64,000 bases of DNA from an uncultured Clostridium sp. (GTDB taxonomy: Bacteria > Bacillota > Clostridia > Clostridiales > Clostridiaceae), in contig NZ_CAMTIG010000017.1 of the NCBI RefSeq assembly GCF_947072515.1, forward strand, positions 1 through 64,000, in the 5' to 3' direction. Numbering within the stretch: position 1 is the stretch's first letter; each line of letters opens with the position of its first letter. Shown here piece by piece: positions 44,068 through 53,638 of this stretch. The notes below the pieces were generated by a model. The model searched no databases. It was not told where the DNA came from and worked only from the letters and a program-made list of their open reading frames with translations. The translations under genes were made by a program, and so were the position numbers.

Positions 44068-44598
44068 GTGAAACTACTACATTTTAGTAAAAAGGGGTTA
44101 GTTTATAAAGCTAAAGATGGTGATATAGAAGCTTTTATGGAGCTTATACGAGAGAATAAACTTTTAATGTATAAGGTTGCATTAAATATGATTAAAAGAG
44201 AATGTGATATAGATGATGCAATTCAAGAAACTATAATTAATGCTTTTGAAAATATAAAAAATCTAAGAGAAGAGAAAAATTTTAAATCATGGCTTATAAC
44301 AATACTCATTAATGAATGTAAAAGAATATTGAAAAAAAATAAAAAATTAGTTTTAGTACATGAATTTAACAATGAGGCTTTTGAAGAAAGATATGAAAAT
44401 GTAGATATTATTGAAGCAATAAATGAGCTGGATAATGAATCTAAAGAGATAGTTATTTTATATTATTTTGAGGATTTGAAGCAAGAAGAGATAAGTAAAA
44501 AGCTTAATTTAAATAGTAGTACTGTTAGAACGAAGCTTTCTAGAGCTAAGAAGAAGTTGTATAAGATTTTAGGGGAGGATTATGTATATGAGCAATAA
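44068..44598 (+). CDS. ECF RNA polymerase sigma factor
   Basis: The 176-aa protein has sigma region 2 (about residues 19-85, with LMYKVALNMIKRECDIDDAIQETIINAFENI) and region 4 (about 115-170, with ELDNESKEIVILYYFEDLKQEEISKKLNLNSSTVRTKLSRAKKKL). It lacks regions 1 and 3. GTG 44068 follows GGAGGGAAC. The gene for a DUF4179 protein overlaps its 3' end. In Firmicutes this pairing marks a sigma/anti-sigma couple, so the sigma is probably held inactive at the membrane. Confidence 0.92.
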   Translation: MKLLHFSKKGLVYKAKDGDIEAFMELIRENKLLMYKVALNMIKRECDIDDAIQETIINAFENIKNLREEKNFKSWLITILINECKRILKKNKKLVLVHEFNNEAFEERYENVDIIEAINELDNESKEIVILYYFEDLKQEEISKKLNLNSSTVRTKLSRAKKKLYKILGEDYVYEQ

Positions 44599-45589
44599 CA
44601 AAGATAGAGAGATAAAGAATAGATTAAATAATGTAAATGAACTTCCTAAAAATATAGATGACAGTATAGAAAACACACTAAAAATATTGAAGAAAAGAAA
44701 AAAGAAAAAGAATTATAAAAAAGTAATTATTTTAGTTAGTGCTATTTGCATTTGTATAGGAAGTTATTCTATAAAAGGTAATGCAGATAGAAATAAAGTT
44801 TATAGTAATATTTTTAATAGTTTTCAGTTAACAGAAAATTATAAAAATATAGGATATGAATCCAATAAGAAATTTGAGAATATAGCTGTAGAAGGAAATG
44901 TGATTAATGAAAGTAATAAAAAGATTGAGAAAAAAGAATATGATTTTAGGTTAGAAGCACTAGTATATGATGGATATACATTAACTGTAGGATATGAAAT
45001 TAATGAAGCTATTGAAGTTCCATCAATTATGCTTGAAATAGATGGAGAAATATATGATGGAAATGGTTATGCTACATCGTATGTTAATGAGGAAGGTAAA
45101 ACTATTACTATAAGAACTTTTCAGTTATTTGCAGATAATAAATTAAGGGGAAATAGGATAAATAAATATATAGGTAAGAGAGCAAAGGAGTTTGAAATTA
45201 CATTAAGAGCACAAATAGATGAAGAATGGTTTGAGGTAAAAGAAATGATAAGAACAAATCATTTAAAAGAAAATATAAGGAAAGTAAAAGTAAATAGGAA
45301 TATCAATGGAGTAAGAATAAAAAATATAATAATAACGCCGATGAACATTTATATAGATGGATATGGGGAAAAAGATTCAATTAAAGATGAAATGTTTGAA
45401 GTTAAAGAAAAAGGGGGAGAGAAAATACCTGTAAAAAGTTTAACTAATACTTCTAGATTTGGAATAAGAGATAATTTCATATTTGTTTATGAAAATAAAG
45501 GAGACGAACTTGAGGGGATTGAAATTCAAGGAAAAGATAAAAAAATAATTTTAGATAAAGAGGGAAATGTTCATGAAGCGGAGAATTAA
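44588..45589 (+). CDS. DUF4179 membrane protein, probable anti-sigma factor
   Basis: The 333-aa protein has a cytoplasmic N terminus (about residues 1-45, Lys-rich), one membrane helix (about 47-63, IILVSAICICIGSYS), and a large extracytoplasmic DUF4179-type domain of beta-rich character (e.g. EALVYDGYTLTVGYEI). I take ATG 44588, 9 bases after GGAGG; an ATG at 44582 is too close. The start lies inside the sigma gene, indicating translational coupling. It likely binds the sigma factor until an external signal arrives, by analogy to this family. Confidence 0.85.
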   Translation: MSNNKDREIKNRLNNVNELPKNIDDSIENTLKILKKRKKKKNYKKVIILVSAICICIGSYSIKGNADRNKVYSNIFNSFQLTENYKNIGYESNKKFENIAVEGNVINESNKKIEKKEYDFRLEALVYDGYTLTVGYEINEAIEVPSIMLEIDGEIYDGNGYATSYVNEEGKTITIRTFQLFADNKLRGNRINKYIGKRAKEFEITLRAQIDEEWFEVKEMIRTNHLKENIRKVKVNRNINGVRIKNIIITPMNIYIDGYGEKDSIKDEMFEVKEKGGEKIPVKSLTNTSRFGIRDNFIFVYENKGDELEGIEIQGKDKKIILDKEGNVHEAEN

Positions 45590-45678
45590 GAATGAGAATG
45601 GTTATATTTGACATTTTAATAAGCAACAAATGTAGAGAAAATAATTAAGAAAAGCTGAAGGGGTTAAAAGGAGAGTTT

Positions 45679-46050
45679 ATGAGAAAAAATAAAATATTTA
45701 TGATGGGATTATTATTAATAGCTATGCTTATGGTTGGGTGTGGAGCAAATAATAAAGAAGTTGATCCTAAATTAAAACTTACGGATGAAAGTGTGACAAT
45801 AGGGATTAATGAAGTTAATAAGAAAAAAGTTATAATTGTTGATATTCAATATAAAGGGGCAGTAGAGGTTGTATTAAAAGAGTTTGATAAGGTTGTGTTT
45901 GAAGGAGAGTTATTTGGTGGAAATGATGAGTATTTTAACCTTTATAATTTAGAGAACTGTGAGAAAGAAAAACCTTATGAGTATACTATAGAAGTTAGTA
46001 AAGATAAGAAGACTGTAGTTAAGAGTTTAGTATATAGAAATATAGATTAA
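45679..46050 (+). CDS. Small lipoprotein, unknown
   Basis: The 123-aa protein has a signal peptide and lipobox (LLIAMLMVGC, lipid-attached Cys about residue 21) and a hydrophilic remainder of about 100 residues, probably beta-rich. It follows the sigma/anti-sigma pair by 89 bases in the same direction, with AAAGGAG before its ATG. It may belong to that regulon. No conserved domain is recognised. A terminator follows at 46084. Confidence 0.75.
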   Translation: MRKNKIFMMGLLLIAMLMVGCGANNKEVDPKLKLTDESVTIGINEVNKKKVIIVDIQYKGAVEVVLKEFDKVVFEGELFGGNDEYFNLYNLENCEKEKPYEYTIEVSKDKKTVVKSLVYRNID

Positions 46051-46083
46051 GAAATTTAATAAATGAATTTTCAATACATGAAA

Positions 46084-46118
46084 AAGAGATGTTGGACTGT
46101 ACTAGTGCAACATCTCTT
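46084..46118. terminator. Bidirectional terminator
   Basis: Perfect 11-bp arms AAGAGATGTTG / CAACATCTCTT with a 13-base loop lie between the convergent lipoprotein and decarboxylase genes. Confidence 0.8.
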
Positions 46119-46136
46119 CTATATTAAAAGAGTGTA

Positions 46137-47786
46137 TTAATAACTATTTTGTTTTGAGAATAATTCACCTAAATCTTTTAAAAGTTGTGGAGAATCCATT
46201 CTACCCATATAAACTTCCATAAAGATTAATTTATCTTTATTTTCGTTAGCAGTTTTAAAGCCGTTTATTAAGTCTTTTTCAGTTTTAATTTTTAAACTGA
46301 TACTCTTATTACCTTCCATATCGAATACAGAAACTAATTTAGAGTAGTCCCACATATTTATATCATTATATTTTCTGTTAGGACCATGGATAAGTCTTTC
46401 TACAGTATATCCATCATTATTCACAACCATAACTATTGGTGATAGATTTTCTCTAATCATTGTAGAAATTTCTTGTGCTGTTAATTGGAATGAACCATCA
46501 CCAACTAAAAGTATATTACGTCTAGTTTTATCAGCCATTTGAGTTCCTAAAGTAGCACCCACAGTGTATCCAATTGAACCCCATAAAGGTTGACCTACGA
46601 AAGTACAACCAGATTGTAAGTTGACAGTACATGCACCAAAGAATGAAGTTCCTTGTTCAGCGATTAGAACATCATTTTTATTAATTAAGCTTTCAATTCC
46701 TTGGAAAAATCTATTTTGAGTTAAAACATCATCAGTTGCAGTAAAGCTTCTTATAGCTTTAATAGCAGGTGTTGTATTTTCTGAATACTTAATATCTAAA
46801 TTAGATAGAGCTTTTAAAACATCTTTCATAAAAATATTAGTGAATACAACATCACCTATTCTAGAGAATAAAGGATGTACTTCTATTAAAGTTATATTAG
46901 GATTTATAAAACTAAATCCAGCAGTTAAAGAATCTGTAAGTTTTACTCCGAATAGGAAAGCTAAATCACATTCTTTTACTAAAGCATTTATATTTTCATT
47001 ACTTAAGGCACCATTATAAATACCAACAAAGTTTTTATGAGTTTCATCTATAACACCTTTTCCCATAGCAAGAGAGGCAATAGGTAAATTAGATTTTTCA
47101 ACAAATTTTTCTACATCATTATTAAGATTTAATCTGTTAACTTCAAAATCTGCTAAAATCATTTGTTTTTTAGAGTTTGTCATTAAAGACTGTATTTTTT
47201 CAATAAACTTAGCTAAATTAGCATTATCACTTTCGAATTTATATTCAGTTTTTTCAGAAACGAAAATTTCTTTTTTAGCTAAATCTACAGGCATTCCTAT
47301 ATATACAGGTTTTTTATGTAAATAACATTCTCTAAGAACTCTATCGATTTCTTCTTTAGCATTTATTTCATTTAACATAGTTTGAGCAATAGTAACTTCT
47401 TTAAACATTTCATTAAATCTATAAAAGTCTCCATCACCTAAAGTATGATGAACTAATTTTCTGTTTTCAACAGCATTTGCAGATGGGATACCAACTATTT
47501 TTACAACAGGAACACTTTCTGCATATGAACCAGCAATACCATTTACAGCACTAAGTTCACCAACACCGAAAGTGGTTGCAATAGCAGCCATTCCTTTTAT
47601 TCTTCCATAACCATCAGCAGCGTAAGAGGCATTAAGTTCATTACAATTTCCAATCCAATCAATTCCTTCAGCATCATCAATTTGATCTAAAAAGCTTAAA
47701 TTATAGTCACCAGGAACACCAAAGATGTGTTCAACACCATAAGATTTTAGACTTTCAATTAAATAATCTCCAACAGTTTTTTTCAT
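46137..47786 (-). CDS. ThDP-dependent 2-keto-acid decarboxylase (indolepyruvate/phenylpyruvate type)
   Basis: The 549-aa thiamin-diphosphate enzyme decarboxylates 2-oxo acids to aldehydes. Its motifs are GVPGDYN (catalytic Asp, about residue 27), the activating Glu in GNCNELNASYAADGYGR (about residue 50), the HHT dyad (about 112-114) and the ThDP/Mg motif GDGSFQLTAQEISTM...NNDGYTVE (about 428-458). It is closest by eye to pyruvate/indolepyruvate/branched-chain decarboxylases (IpdC/KdcA). The substrate is probably an amino-acid-derived keto acid. Such enzymes are not common in clostridia. A single-gene unit. Confidence 0.88.
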   Translation of the reverse strand: MKKTVGDYLIESLKSYGVEHIFGVPGDYNLSFLDQIDDAEGIDWIGNCNELNASYAADGYGRIKGMAAIATTFGVGELSAVNGIAGSYAESVPVVKIVGIPSANAVENRKLVHHTLGDGDFYRFNEMFKEVTIAQTMLNEINAKEEIDRVLRECYLHKKPVYIGMPVDLAKKEIFVSEKTEYKFESDNANLAKFIEKIQSLMTNSKKQMILADFEVNRLNLNNDVEKFVEKSNLPIASLAMGKGVIDETHKNFVGIYNGALSNENINALVKECDLAFLFGVKLTDSLTAGFSFINPNITLIEVHPLFSRIGDVVFTNIFMKDVLKALSNLDIKYSENTTPAIKAIRSFTATDDVLTQNRFFQGIESLINKNDVLIAEQGTSFFGACTVNLQSGCTFVGQPLWGSIGYTVGATLGTQMADKTRRNILLVGDGSFQLTAQEISTMIRENLSPIVMVVNNDGYTVERLIHGPNRKYNDINMWDYSKLVSVFDMEGNKSISLKIKTEKDLINGFKTANENKDKLIFMEVYMGRMDSPQLLKDLGELFSKQNSY

Positions 47787-47963
47787 ATGTAACAGCTCCT
47801 TTTATTTTTGATTTTATGTTATTCATTTTCTGTAATGATAGTAACATCTTATAGTAAAGAAATCTTTGACACAAGTCATAGAAAAGATATATTTACAAAA
47901 AAGACATTGTGATTTAATAATATATATTATTTGTAAATGAAAGAATTTTATAAGGATAAAAAT

Positions 47964-47994
47964 AAAGACCTTTGGATTAACCAAAGGTCTTTGT
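47964..47994 (-). terminator. nupC terminator
   Basis: Perfect 12-bp arms AAAGACCTTTGG / CCAAAGGTCTTT with a 5-base loop lie just past the nupC stop. On the minus strand a U-rich tail follows. Confidence 0.82.
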
Positions 47995-48002
47995 ATCAAT
48001 AT

Positions 48003-49241
48003 TTATACTACAAATAAGATTCCGGCAATTGTTCCAGTTAAACAAGTTGCTAGCGCTCCACCTAATAGAGCTTTAAATCCTAATTTTGCAACTAGTCCTT
48101 TTTTCTCTGGAGCAAGTGATCCGATACCACCTATTTGAATTGCTACAGAACTAATGTTAGCAAATCCGCATAATGCGTAAGTCATTATAAGAATTGTTTT
48201 TGGTTGAAGTATTTGATATCCAGCAGCATGTGCAATGTTTTTAGATAACTCTGAATATGCTACGAATTCATTAAGCATAACTTTTTGTCCAAGTAAACTA
48301 CCCGCTGTAGTAACATCCGATGCAGGTACACCCATTACAAATGCAAGAGGTGAGAATAATTTACCTAAAAGCCATTGGAAGCTAAGCCATGGAGCTCCAA
48401 ATAATCCACCGATTGAAGAAATTACAAAATTGAATAAAGCGATTAGAGCAACGAATGCAAGAAGCATAGCAGCAACATTTAAAGCTAGGCCTAATCCTTC
48501 ACTTGCACCATTAGCAGCTGCTTCAACAACATTAGAAGCTGAAGTTTCAATTTTAATATCTGTAACATCTTTAGTTTTTGGAACTTCAGTTTCAGGAATT
48601 AAAATTTTAGCTAAGATTAAACCAGCAGGAGCAGCCATAATACTAGCAGCTAATAAATCACCAGCATTAACTCCCATTGCAACATATCCAGCCATAACTC
48701 CACCTGCAACCGTTGACATTCCACCGACCATTATTGCCATAAGCTCAGAACGTGTCATTTCACCTATAAAAGGTTTAACTAAAAGTGGTGCTTCAGTTTG
48801 TCCTAAGAAAATGTTTCCAACAGCACTTAAAGTTTCAGCTCCAGAAGTACCAAGAATCTTACAGAAGAATTTAGCTATTATTTTAACAACAAATTGCATA
48901 ATTCCTAAGTAGTAAAGAATCCCCATTAAAGCTGAGAAGAAAATGATTGTAGGTAATACTTGTAATGCGAAAATTGAACCGATAGTATTTGTATCCATTA
49001 AAGGTCCAAATAAGAAGGTAGATCCTTCAGCAGTAAAATCAAGAATTTTAGTTATTCCCTGACTAATAAATGAGAAAAACTTTTCTCCAGCAGGAACTTT
49101 AAGTATGAAAATAGCAAAAATTACTTGAAGACCGATTCCTGTACCAACAAGACGCCAGTTAATTTTCTTCCTATTTTCTGAGAATAGAACGGCAATACCT
49201 ATAATTGCAGCAACACCAAGCAGACCAATAAATCTGTTCAT
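48003..49241 (-). CDS. nupC: NupC-type concentrative nucleoside transporter
   Basis: The 412-aa membrane protein of the CNT family has GVAAIIGIAVLFSENRKKINWR at the N terminus, the core nucleoside-binding segments FLGQTEAPLLVKPFIGEMTRSELMAIMVGGMSTVAGGVMAGYV (about residues 147-189), and ALCGFANISSVAIQIGGIGSLAPEK (about 355-379). These carry the conserved QTEAP and CGFANxSS motifs. It takes up nucleosides with H+ or Na+. An inverted repeat lies upstream (49277-49356). It is a single-gene unit. Confidence 0.94.
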   Translation of the reverse strand: MNRFIGLLGVAAIIGIAVLFSENRKKINWRLVGTGIGLQVIFAIFILKVPAGEKFFSFISQGITKILDFTAEGSTFLFGPLMDTNTIGSIFALQVLPTIIFFSALMGILYYLGIMQFVVKIIAKFFCKILGTSGAETLSAVGNIFLGQTEAPLLVKPFIGEMTRSELMAIMVGGMSTVAGGVMAGYVAMGVNAGDLLAASIMAAPAGLILAKILIPETEVPKTKDVTDIKIETSASNVVEAAANGASEGLGLALNVAAMLLAFVALIALFNFVISSIGGLFGAPWLSFQWLLGKLFSPLAFVMGVPASDVTTAGSLLGQKVMLNEFVAYSELSKNIAHAAGYQILQPKTILIMTYALCGFANISSVAIQIGGIGSLAPEKKGLVAKLGFKALLGGALATCLTGTIAGILFVV

Positions 49242-49558
49242 TTGATTTCTCCTTTTATATATATTTTTTTATGAAATGAAACCTTTTATATAAGTGAAGA
49301 ACTAAATGATGATAATAGCATGTCTAAAACAAGTACAATTTATATAAAATGTTTCAAAAGTTAACTTTATGTTTAAATTATAAACTAAATTTGAATAAAA
49401 TTAAATAAAAATAATAAAAAAATTAATAAAATGTAGAAAAAAGATGAATAAAATATTAAAAAGTGGGCATTTTTAGAAAATAAATAAAGAAAAAGCTGTT
49501 TGAATAAGAATTTTCAAACAGCTTTTGAAATATTTTGAAATATGTTATTTCTTTTATT
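49242..49558. promoter_or_regulatory. 317-base nupC upstream region with inverted repeat
   Basis: The arms TGAAACCTTTTATATAA (49277-49293) and TTATATAAAATGTTTCA (49340-49356) are inverted copies with one mismatch in 17. They are 46 bases apart and upstream of minus-strand nupC. They may be two operator half-sites. The distal part holds the murC terminator. I see no ORF. Confidence 0.5.
49490..49526 (-). terminator. murC terminator
   Basis: Arms AAAAGCTGTTTGAA / TTCAAACAGCTTTT with a short loop lie 33 bases past the murC stop. Minus-strand Us follow. Confidence 0.82.
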
Positions 49559-50935
49559 TTAAAGAGATAAGAATTTTTCACCAACGATAACTACATCACC
49601 AGCACCAACTGTTAATATCATATCGCCAGTTTTAGCAATTGATTTTAAGTAGTTAACAGCTTCATCGTGAGAGTGTACATTAGTACATTTTAATCCTGTA
49701 TTTCTTATAGCATCTCCAAGTTCAGTTGAGTTTACAAGTCCAGTATCTTTTTCTCTAGCAGCGTAAATATCCATTAGGATTAGTTCATCTGCTCCTTTAA
49801 ATGCAGTAGTAAACTCATCAAAAAGAGTTTTAGTTCTTGTATAAGTATGTGGTTGGAATACAACATAAGTTTTACCGTGAGGTATTTTTTTTGCAGTATT
49901 AAGAGTTGCTTGGATTTCAACAGGATGATGTGCATAATCATCAATAATTGTTATACCATCTTTGTCACCCTTATATTCAAATCTCTTGTGAGCTCCAACA
50001 CATTCATGTAGACCTTCAGAGATTTTATCATATGATAAATTGAAAATTAATCCAACACAGATTGTTGAAAGTGCATTTAGAACGTTGTGAGTTCCAGGCA
50101 TATTAAGGCTTACTTCAAAAAGATCTTGCCCATTTTTATTAACTGTAAAAGTAGCACAACCTTTATTGTTAAATACTACATTTTTAGCAGTTACATCTGC
50201 ATCTTCTAAACCATAGCTTAAAGTATTACATTTAGCTTCAGAAAGAATAGTTCTTACATTTTTATCACCATTATATCCAATTAGATAACCATCTTCAGGA
50301 ATTAAAGTTGAAAATTTCTTGAATGTTTGAACAATATGATCTAAATCTCTATAGTAATCTAAATGATCTGCATCAATATTTAAAATTATTCCAACATAAG
50401 GATAAAACTTTAAGAATGATTCTTTGTATTCACAAGCTTCAGTAACGAAATATTCGCTACTACCTATTCTATAGTTTCCTCCAATTACATCAACTTCTCC
50501 ACCAACTAATATAGTAGGATCAAGTTCAGCCTTTAAAGATACATTAGTTATCATAGAAGTACATGTAGTTTTTCCGTGAGTTCCAGCAACTGCTACATTG
50601 TATTTATGACCTTTCATTATTAATCCTAAGAATTCAGCTCTATCCATTAAATGAATATTTTTTTCTTTAGCTTCTAAAATTTCAGGGTTATCACTTGGAA
50701 TAGCTGCAGTATATACAACTAAATCAACATTTTGAATATTTTCTCTTTTATGACCGATATAAATTTCGGCTCCTTTTTCCTTAAGACTTTCTGTAATTTT
50801 AGATTCTTTTGAATCTGAACCAGAAACTTTAAATCCATTATTTAAAAGCACAGCAGCAAGTCCGCTCATGCTTATACCACCAATTCCAATAAAGTGAATT
50901 TTCTTTTGTTTATCTTTTATAAAATCAAATGACAT
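49559..50935 (-). CDS. murC: UDP-N-acetylmuramate--L-alanine ligase
   Basis: The 458-aa Mur ligase adds the first stem-peptide residue in peptidoglycan synthesis. It shows the N-terminal Rossmann motif [14 protein letters not shown] (about residues 14-27), the ATP loop [15 protein letters not shown] (about 114-128), the central metal/substrate region and the C-terminal domain with [12 protein letters not shown] (about 340-351). ATG 50935 follows AGGAGAGGTG. An in-frame ATG 20 codons upstream precedes this site and is unlikely. It is divergent from purR. Confidence 0.95.
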   Translation of the reverse strand: MSFDFIKDKQKKIHFIGIGGISMSGLAAVLLNNGFKVSGSDSKESKITESLKEKGAEIYIGHKRENIQNVDLVVYTAAIPSDNPEILEAKEKNIHLMDRAEFLGLIMKGHKYNVAVAGTHGKTTCTSMITNVSLKAELDPTILVGGEVDVIGGNYRIGSSEYFVTEACEYKESFLKFYPYVGIILNIDADHLDYYRDLDHIVQTFKKFSTLIPEDGYLIGYNGDKNVRTILSEAKCNTLSYGLEDADVTAKNVVFNNKGCATFTVNKNGQDLFEVSLNMPGTHNVLNALSTICVGLIFNLSYDKISEGLHECVGAHKRFEYKGDKDGITIIDDYAHHPVEIQATLNTAKKIPHGKTYVVFQPHTYTRTKTLFDEFTTAFKGADELILMDIYAAREKDTGLVNSTELGDAIRNTGLKCTNVHSHDEAVNYLKSIAKTGDMILTVGAGDVVIVGEKFLSL

Positions 50936-51108
50936 AAAATCACCTCTCCTTATTAATTCATTTATAATTATATACATTTTTTTAAAATTGAACACAACAA
51001 AAATAAGATTATTTAAAAAAATTTCCTTTATTTATAGAAATTCCACGGATTAGTTTATAAAAGAATGGGAAAAATAAAGGAATTTAATATAAATAATATA
51101 TTAAAACC

Positions 51109-51137
51109 TTGATAAAAAAAAGAATATAGAATAAAAT
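51109..51137 (+). promoter_or_regulatory. Probable purR promoter
   Basis: TTGATA (51109-51114), 17 bases, TAAAAT (51132-51137). It is 67 bases before the purR ATG. Confidence 0.55.
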
Positions 51138-51203
51138 ATGAATATTAAACGGTAAAATGTGAAGAATAATTCGTATAAATATAAAAATGAAGGTGATTTT
51201 TTT

Positions 51204-52019
51204 ATGGAGAAATTAAGTAGAAATAGCAGAGTTGTAGCTATTACTAAGATATTAACAGAAAACCCAAATAAAATTATAGGATTAAATAGATTTTCGGAGT
51301 TATTAAATGCAGCAAAATCTACAATAAGTGAAGATATAGTTATTGTTAGAGAAATATTAAATAAATTAGAGATGGGAAAAGTCGAAACTATTGCAGGAGC
51401 GTCAGGTGGAATAAAATATATTCCTATAATAGGAACAGCTATGGCAAAAGAATTTGCACAGAATTTATGTGAAATACTAAAAGATGAGGATAGAGTTATT
51501 CCGGGAAATAGAATTTATATGACAGATCTTATGTATAATCCTGAAATAATAAGTAGAGCAGGAACAATAATTTCAGCATGGTTTGATGATAAAGAAGTTG
51601 ATTATATTATAACGGTTGAAACAAAGGGAATTCCTTTAGCATATGAAGTTGCTAGAAATTTAGGAATTCAACTAGTAATAGCGAGAAGAGATAGTTTAGT
51701 TACAGAAGGACCAACTATGACTATAAATTATGTATCAGGAACAAGTAAGAGATTACAGCAGATGTCTCTTTCTAAAAAAGCTATGAAAAGTAATTCAAGA
51801 TGTGTGTTTATAGATGATTTTATGAAGGGTGGAGGAACTGCACTTGGAATAAAAGATCTTTTAAAAGAATTTGATAGTGAGCTTATAGGAATTGGAGTTT
51901 TAGTAGATAGCAAAGAAACTAATAAAAAATTAGTGGATGAATATATCTCAATAGTAGAACTTCATTCAGTAGAAGAATCAATAATATCAGATATAAGACC
52001 ATCACAAATGTTTCAATAA
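51204..52019 (+). CDS. purR: Pur operon repressor PurR (PRT-fold)
   Basis: The 271-aa regulator has an N-terminal winged helix (about residues 1-72) and a phosphoribosyltransferase-like domain (about 75-271). Its PRPP-binding loop is SRCVFIDDFMKGGGTALGI (about 198-216). In B. subtilis PurR represses purine genes and PRPP relieves it. Here it lies just upstream of glmU and prs, where prs makes PRPP, as in B. subtilis. ATG 51204 follows GAAGGTGA; the open frame starts 15 codons earlier without a site. Confidence 0.94.
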   Translation: MEKLSRNSRVVAITKILTENPNKIIGLNRFSELLNAAKSTISEDIVIVREILNKLEMGKVETIAGASGGIKYIPIIGTAMAKEFAQNLCEILKDEDRVIPGNRIYMTDLMYNPEIISRAGTIISAWFDDKEVDYIITVETKGIPLAYEVARNLGIQLVIARRDSLVTEGPTMTINYVSGTSKRLQQMSLSKKAMKSNSRCVFIDDFMKGGGTALGIKDLLKEFDSELIGIGVLVDSKETNKKLVDEYISIVELHSVEESIISDIRPSQMFQ

Positions 52020-52064
52020 ATTATAAGAGATATAAAGCTTTAGAAAAACGTTGAAATTTGTAGT

Positions 52065-52093
52065 AAGAACTCGTATAAAAGCGAGTTCTTTTA
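52065..52093 (+). terminator. purR terminator
   Basis: Arms AAGAACTCG / CGAGTTCTT with an 8-base loop and TTTTA after it. Confidence 0.8.
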
Positions 52094-52237
52094 TATTAAA
52101 ATAAAATACCTTATTTATTAATGCTAAATTAAGATATAGTAAGGTTGAAATAGGGACATTGATGAAATATAATTATAGAGATATAGAAGTAGTTAGATAT
52201 TTCAATTCGGAAAATAATATTTAATAGAGGTGGTAAA

Positions 52238-53608
52238 ATGTATAGATGTGCGTTAATACTAGCGGCAGGACAAGGAACAAGAATAAAATCTGACATGCCA
52301 AAGGTTTTACACAAAGTTTGTGGAAAAGAAATGGTTAATCATGTTATAGATAATATGAGAAAGGCTAGTATAGAGGATGTCAATGTAATCATTGGAAAAG
52401 GCGCAGAACTAGTTAAAAATGAAACAAACTCAAGAAGTGTTTCATACTCAGTACAAGAAGAGCAATTAGGAACAGGGCATGCAGCTAAGTGTGCAGTAAA
52501 CTTTTTAGAAGGAAAGAAAGGAACTGTATTAATATTTGCTGGAGATGCTCCATTAACAAAAGAAGCCACTATAAGAGAATTAATAGAGTATCATGAAGGA
52601 AATGGAAATGCAGCAACTTTATTAAGTGCATTAGTAGAAGATCCAACAGGATATGGAAGAATTATTAGAGATGAGAACAATGATGTTTTAAAAATTGTTG
52701 AACATAAAGATTGTAATGAAGAAGAACTAAAAGTAAATGAAATGAATGCAGCAATGTATTGTTTTGATATAGAAGCGTTATTAGATGCGTTAGATAAAAT
52801 ATCAAATGATAATGTTCAAGGAGAGTACTATTTAACAGATGCTATTGAAATAATTAAAGCTACTGGTAAAAGAGTAGGTGCAGTAGTTACTGATTATGAG
52901 GATACTATAGGAGTTAACTCAAGAGCACAATTAGCAGAAGCGGAAGAAATTTTAAGAAGTAGAATAAATAGAATCCATTTAGATAATGGTGTAACATTAA
53001 TAGATCCAAGATCAGCTTATATTGGAGCAGATGTAATTATAGGAAAAGATACAATAATATATCCAAATGTTATTTTAGAAGGAAATACTAAAATTGGAGA
53101 AAGATGTACAATACTTCAAAATTCAAGAATCAAAGATAGTTTAATAGAGAATGGTGCAAGTATAGAATCATCTGTTATATTAGAGAGTAAAGTTGGAGAG
53201 AATACAAACGTAGGTCCATTTGCTTACATCAGACCAGAAAGTAATATTGGAAATGATGTTAAAATTGGAGATTTCGTAGAAATCAAAAAAGCTAGCATTG
53301 GAAATGGAACTAAAGTAGCTCATTTAACTTACATTGGAGATGCTGAAGTTGGTGAAGAGTGTAATTTTGGTTGTGGAACAGTAGTTGTTAACTATGATGG
53401 AAAAACTAAAAATAAAACTATAATTGGAAATCATAGCTTTATAGGATGTAATACAAATTTAGTTTCACCAGTAAAAGTTGGAGATAATACTTATATTGCA
53501 GCAGGTTCAACTATAACTAATGAAGTTTCAGAAGGGGATTTAGCAGTAGCTAGAGCAAAACAAAGAAATATTCCAGGTTGGGTTGAAAAAAAAGGGTTAA
53601 AAAAATAA
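52238..53608 (+). CDS. glmU: Bifunctional UDP-GlcNAc pyrophosphorylase/GlcN-1-P acetyltransferase
   Basis: The 456-aa bifunctional enzyme makes UDP-N-acetylglucosamine for cell wall synthesis. The N-terminal uridyltransferase domain (about residues 1-230) has [20 protein letters not shown]. The C-terminal acetyltransferase domain (about 250-456) is a left-handed beta-helix of hexapeptide repeats (e.g. [20 protein letters not shown]). Catalytic His and substrate residues are in [19 protein letters not shown] (about 363-381). It lies 30 bases upstream of prs. The usual spoVG before it is missing. Confidence 0.96.
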   Translation: MYRCALILAAGQGTRIKSDMPKVLHKVCGKEMVNHVIDNMRKASIEDVNVIIGKGAELVKNETNSRSVSYSVQEEQLGTGHAAKCAVNFLEGKKGTVLIFAGDAPLTKEATIRELIEYHEGNGNAATLLSALVEDPTGYGRIIRDENNDVLKIVEHKDCNEEELKVNEMNAAMYCFDIEALLDALDKISNDNVQGEYYLTDAIEIIKATGKRVGAVVTDYEDTIGVNSRAQLAEAEEILRSRINRIHLDNGVTLIDPRSAYIGADVIIGKDTIIYPNVILEGNTKIGERCTILQNSRIKDSLIENGASIESSVILESKVGENTNVGPFAYIRPESNIGNDVKIGDFVEIKKASIGNGTKVAHLTYIGDAEVGEECNFGCGTVVVNYDGKTKNKTIIGNHSFIGCNTNLVSPVKVGDNTYIAAGSTITNEVSEGDLAVARAKQRNIPGWVEKKGLKK

Positions 53609-53638
53609 AATAAGCTAAATGTTAGGAGGTCTTCATAA

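Noticed and set aside
48235..48912. Plus-strand 225-codon open frame inside nupC.
   Set aside because: It is the antisense frame of a well-supported transporter gene. Its protein is Ile/Pro/Ala/Ser biased without motifs and it lacks a ribosome site.
51204..52019. A phosphoribosyltransferase enzyme (xpt-like) as the identity of this gene.
   Set aside because: The N-terminal winged helix and the position upstream of glmU-prs identify it as the PurR repressor, whose PRT fold is regulatory.
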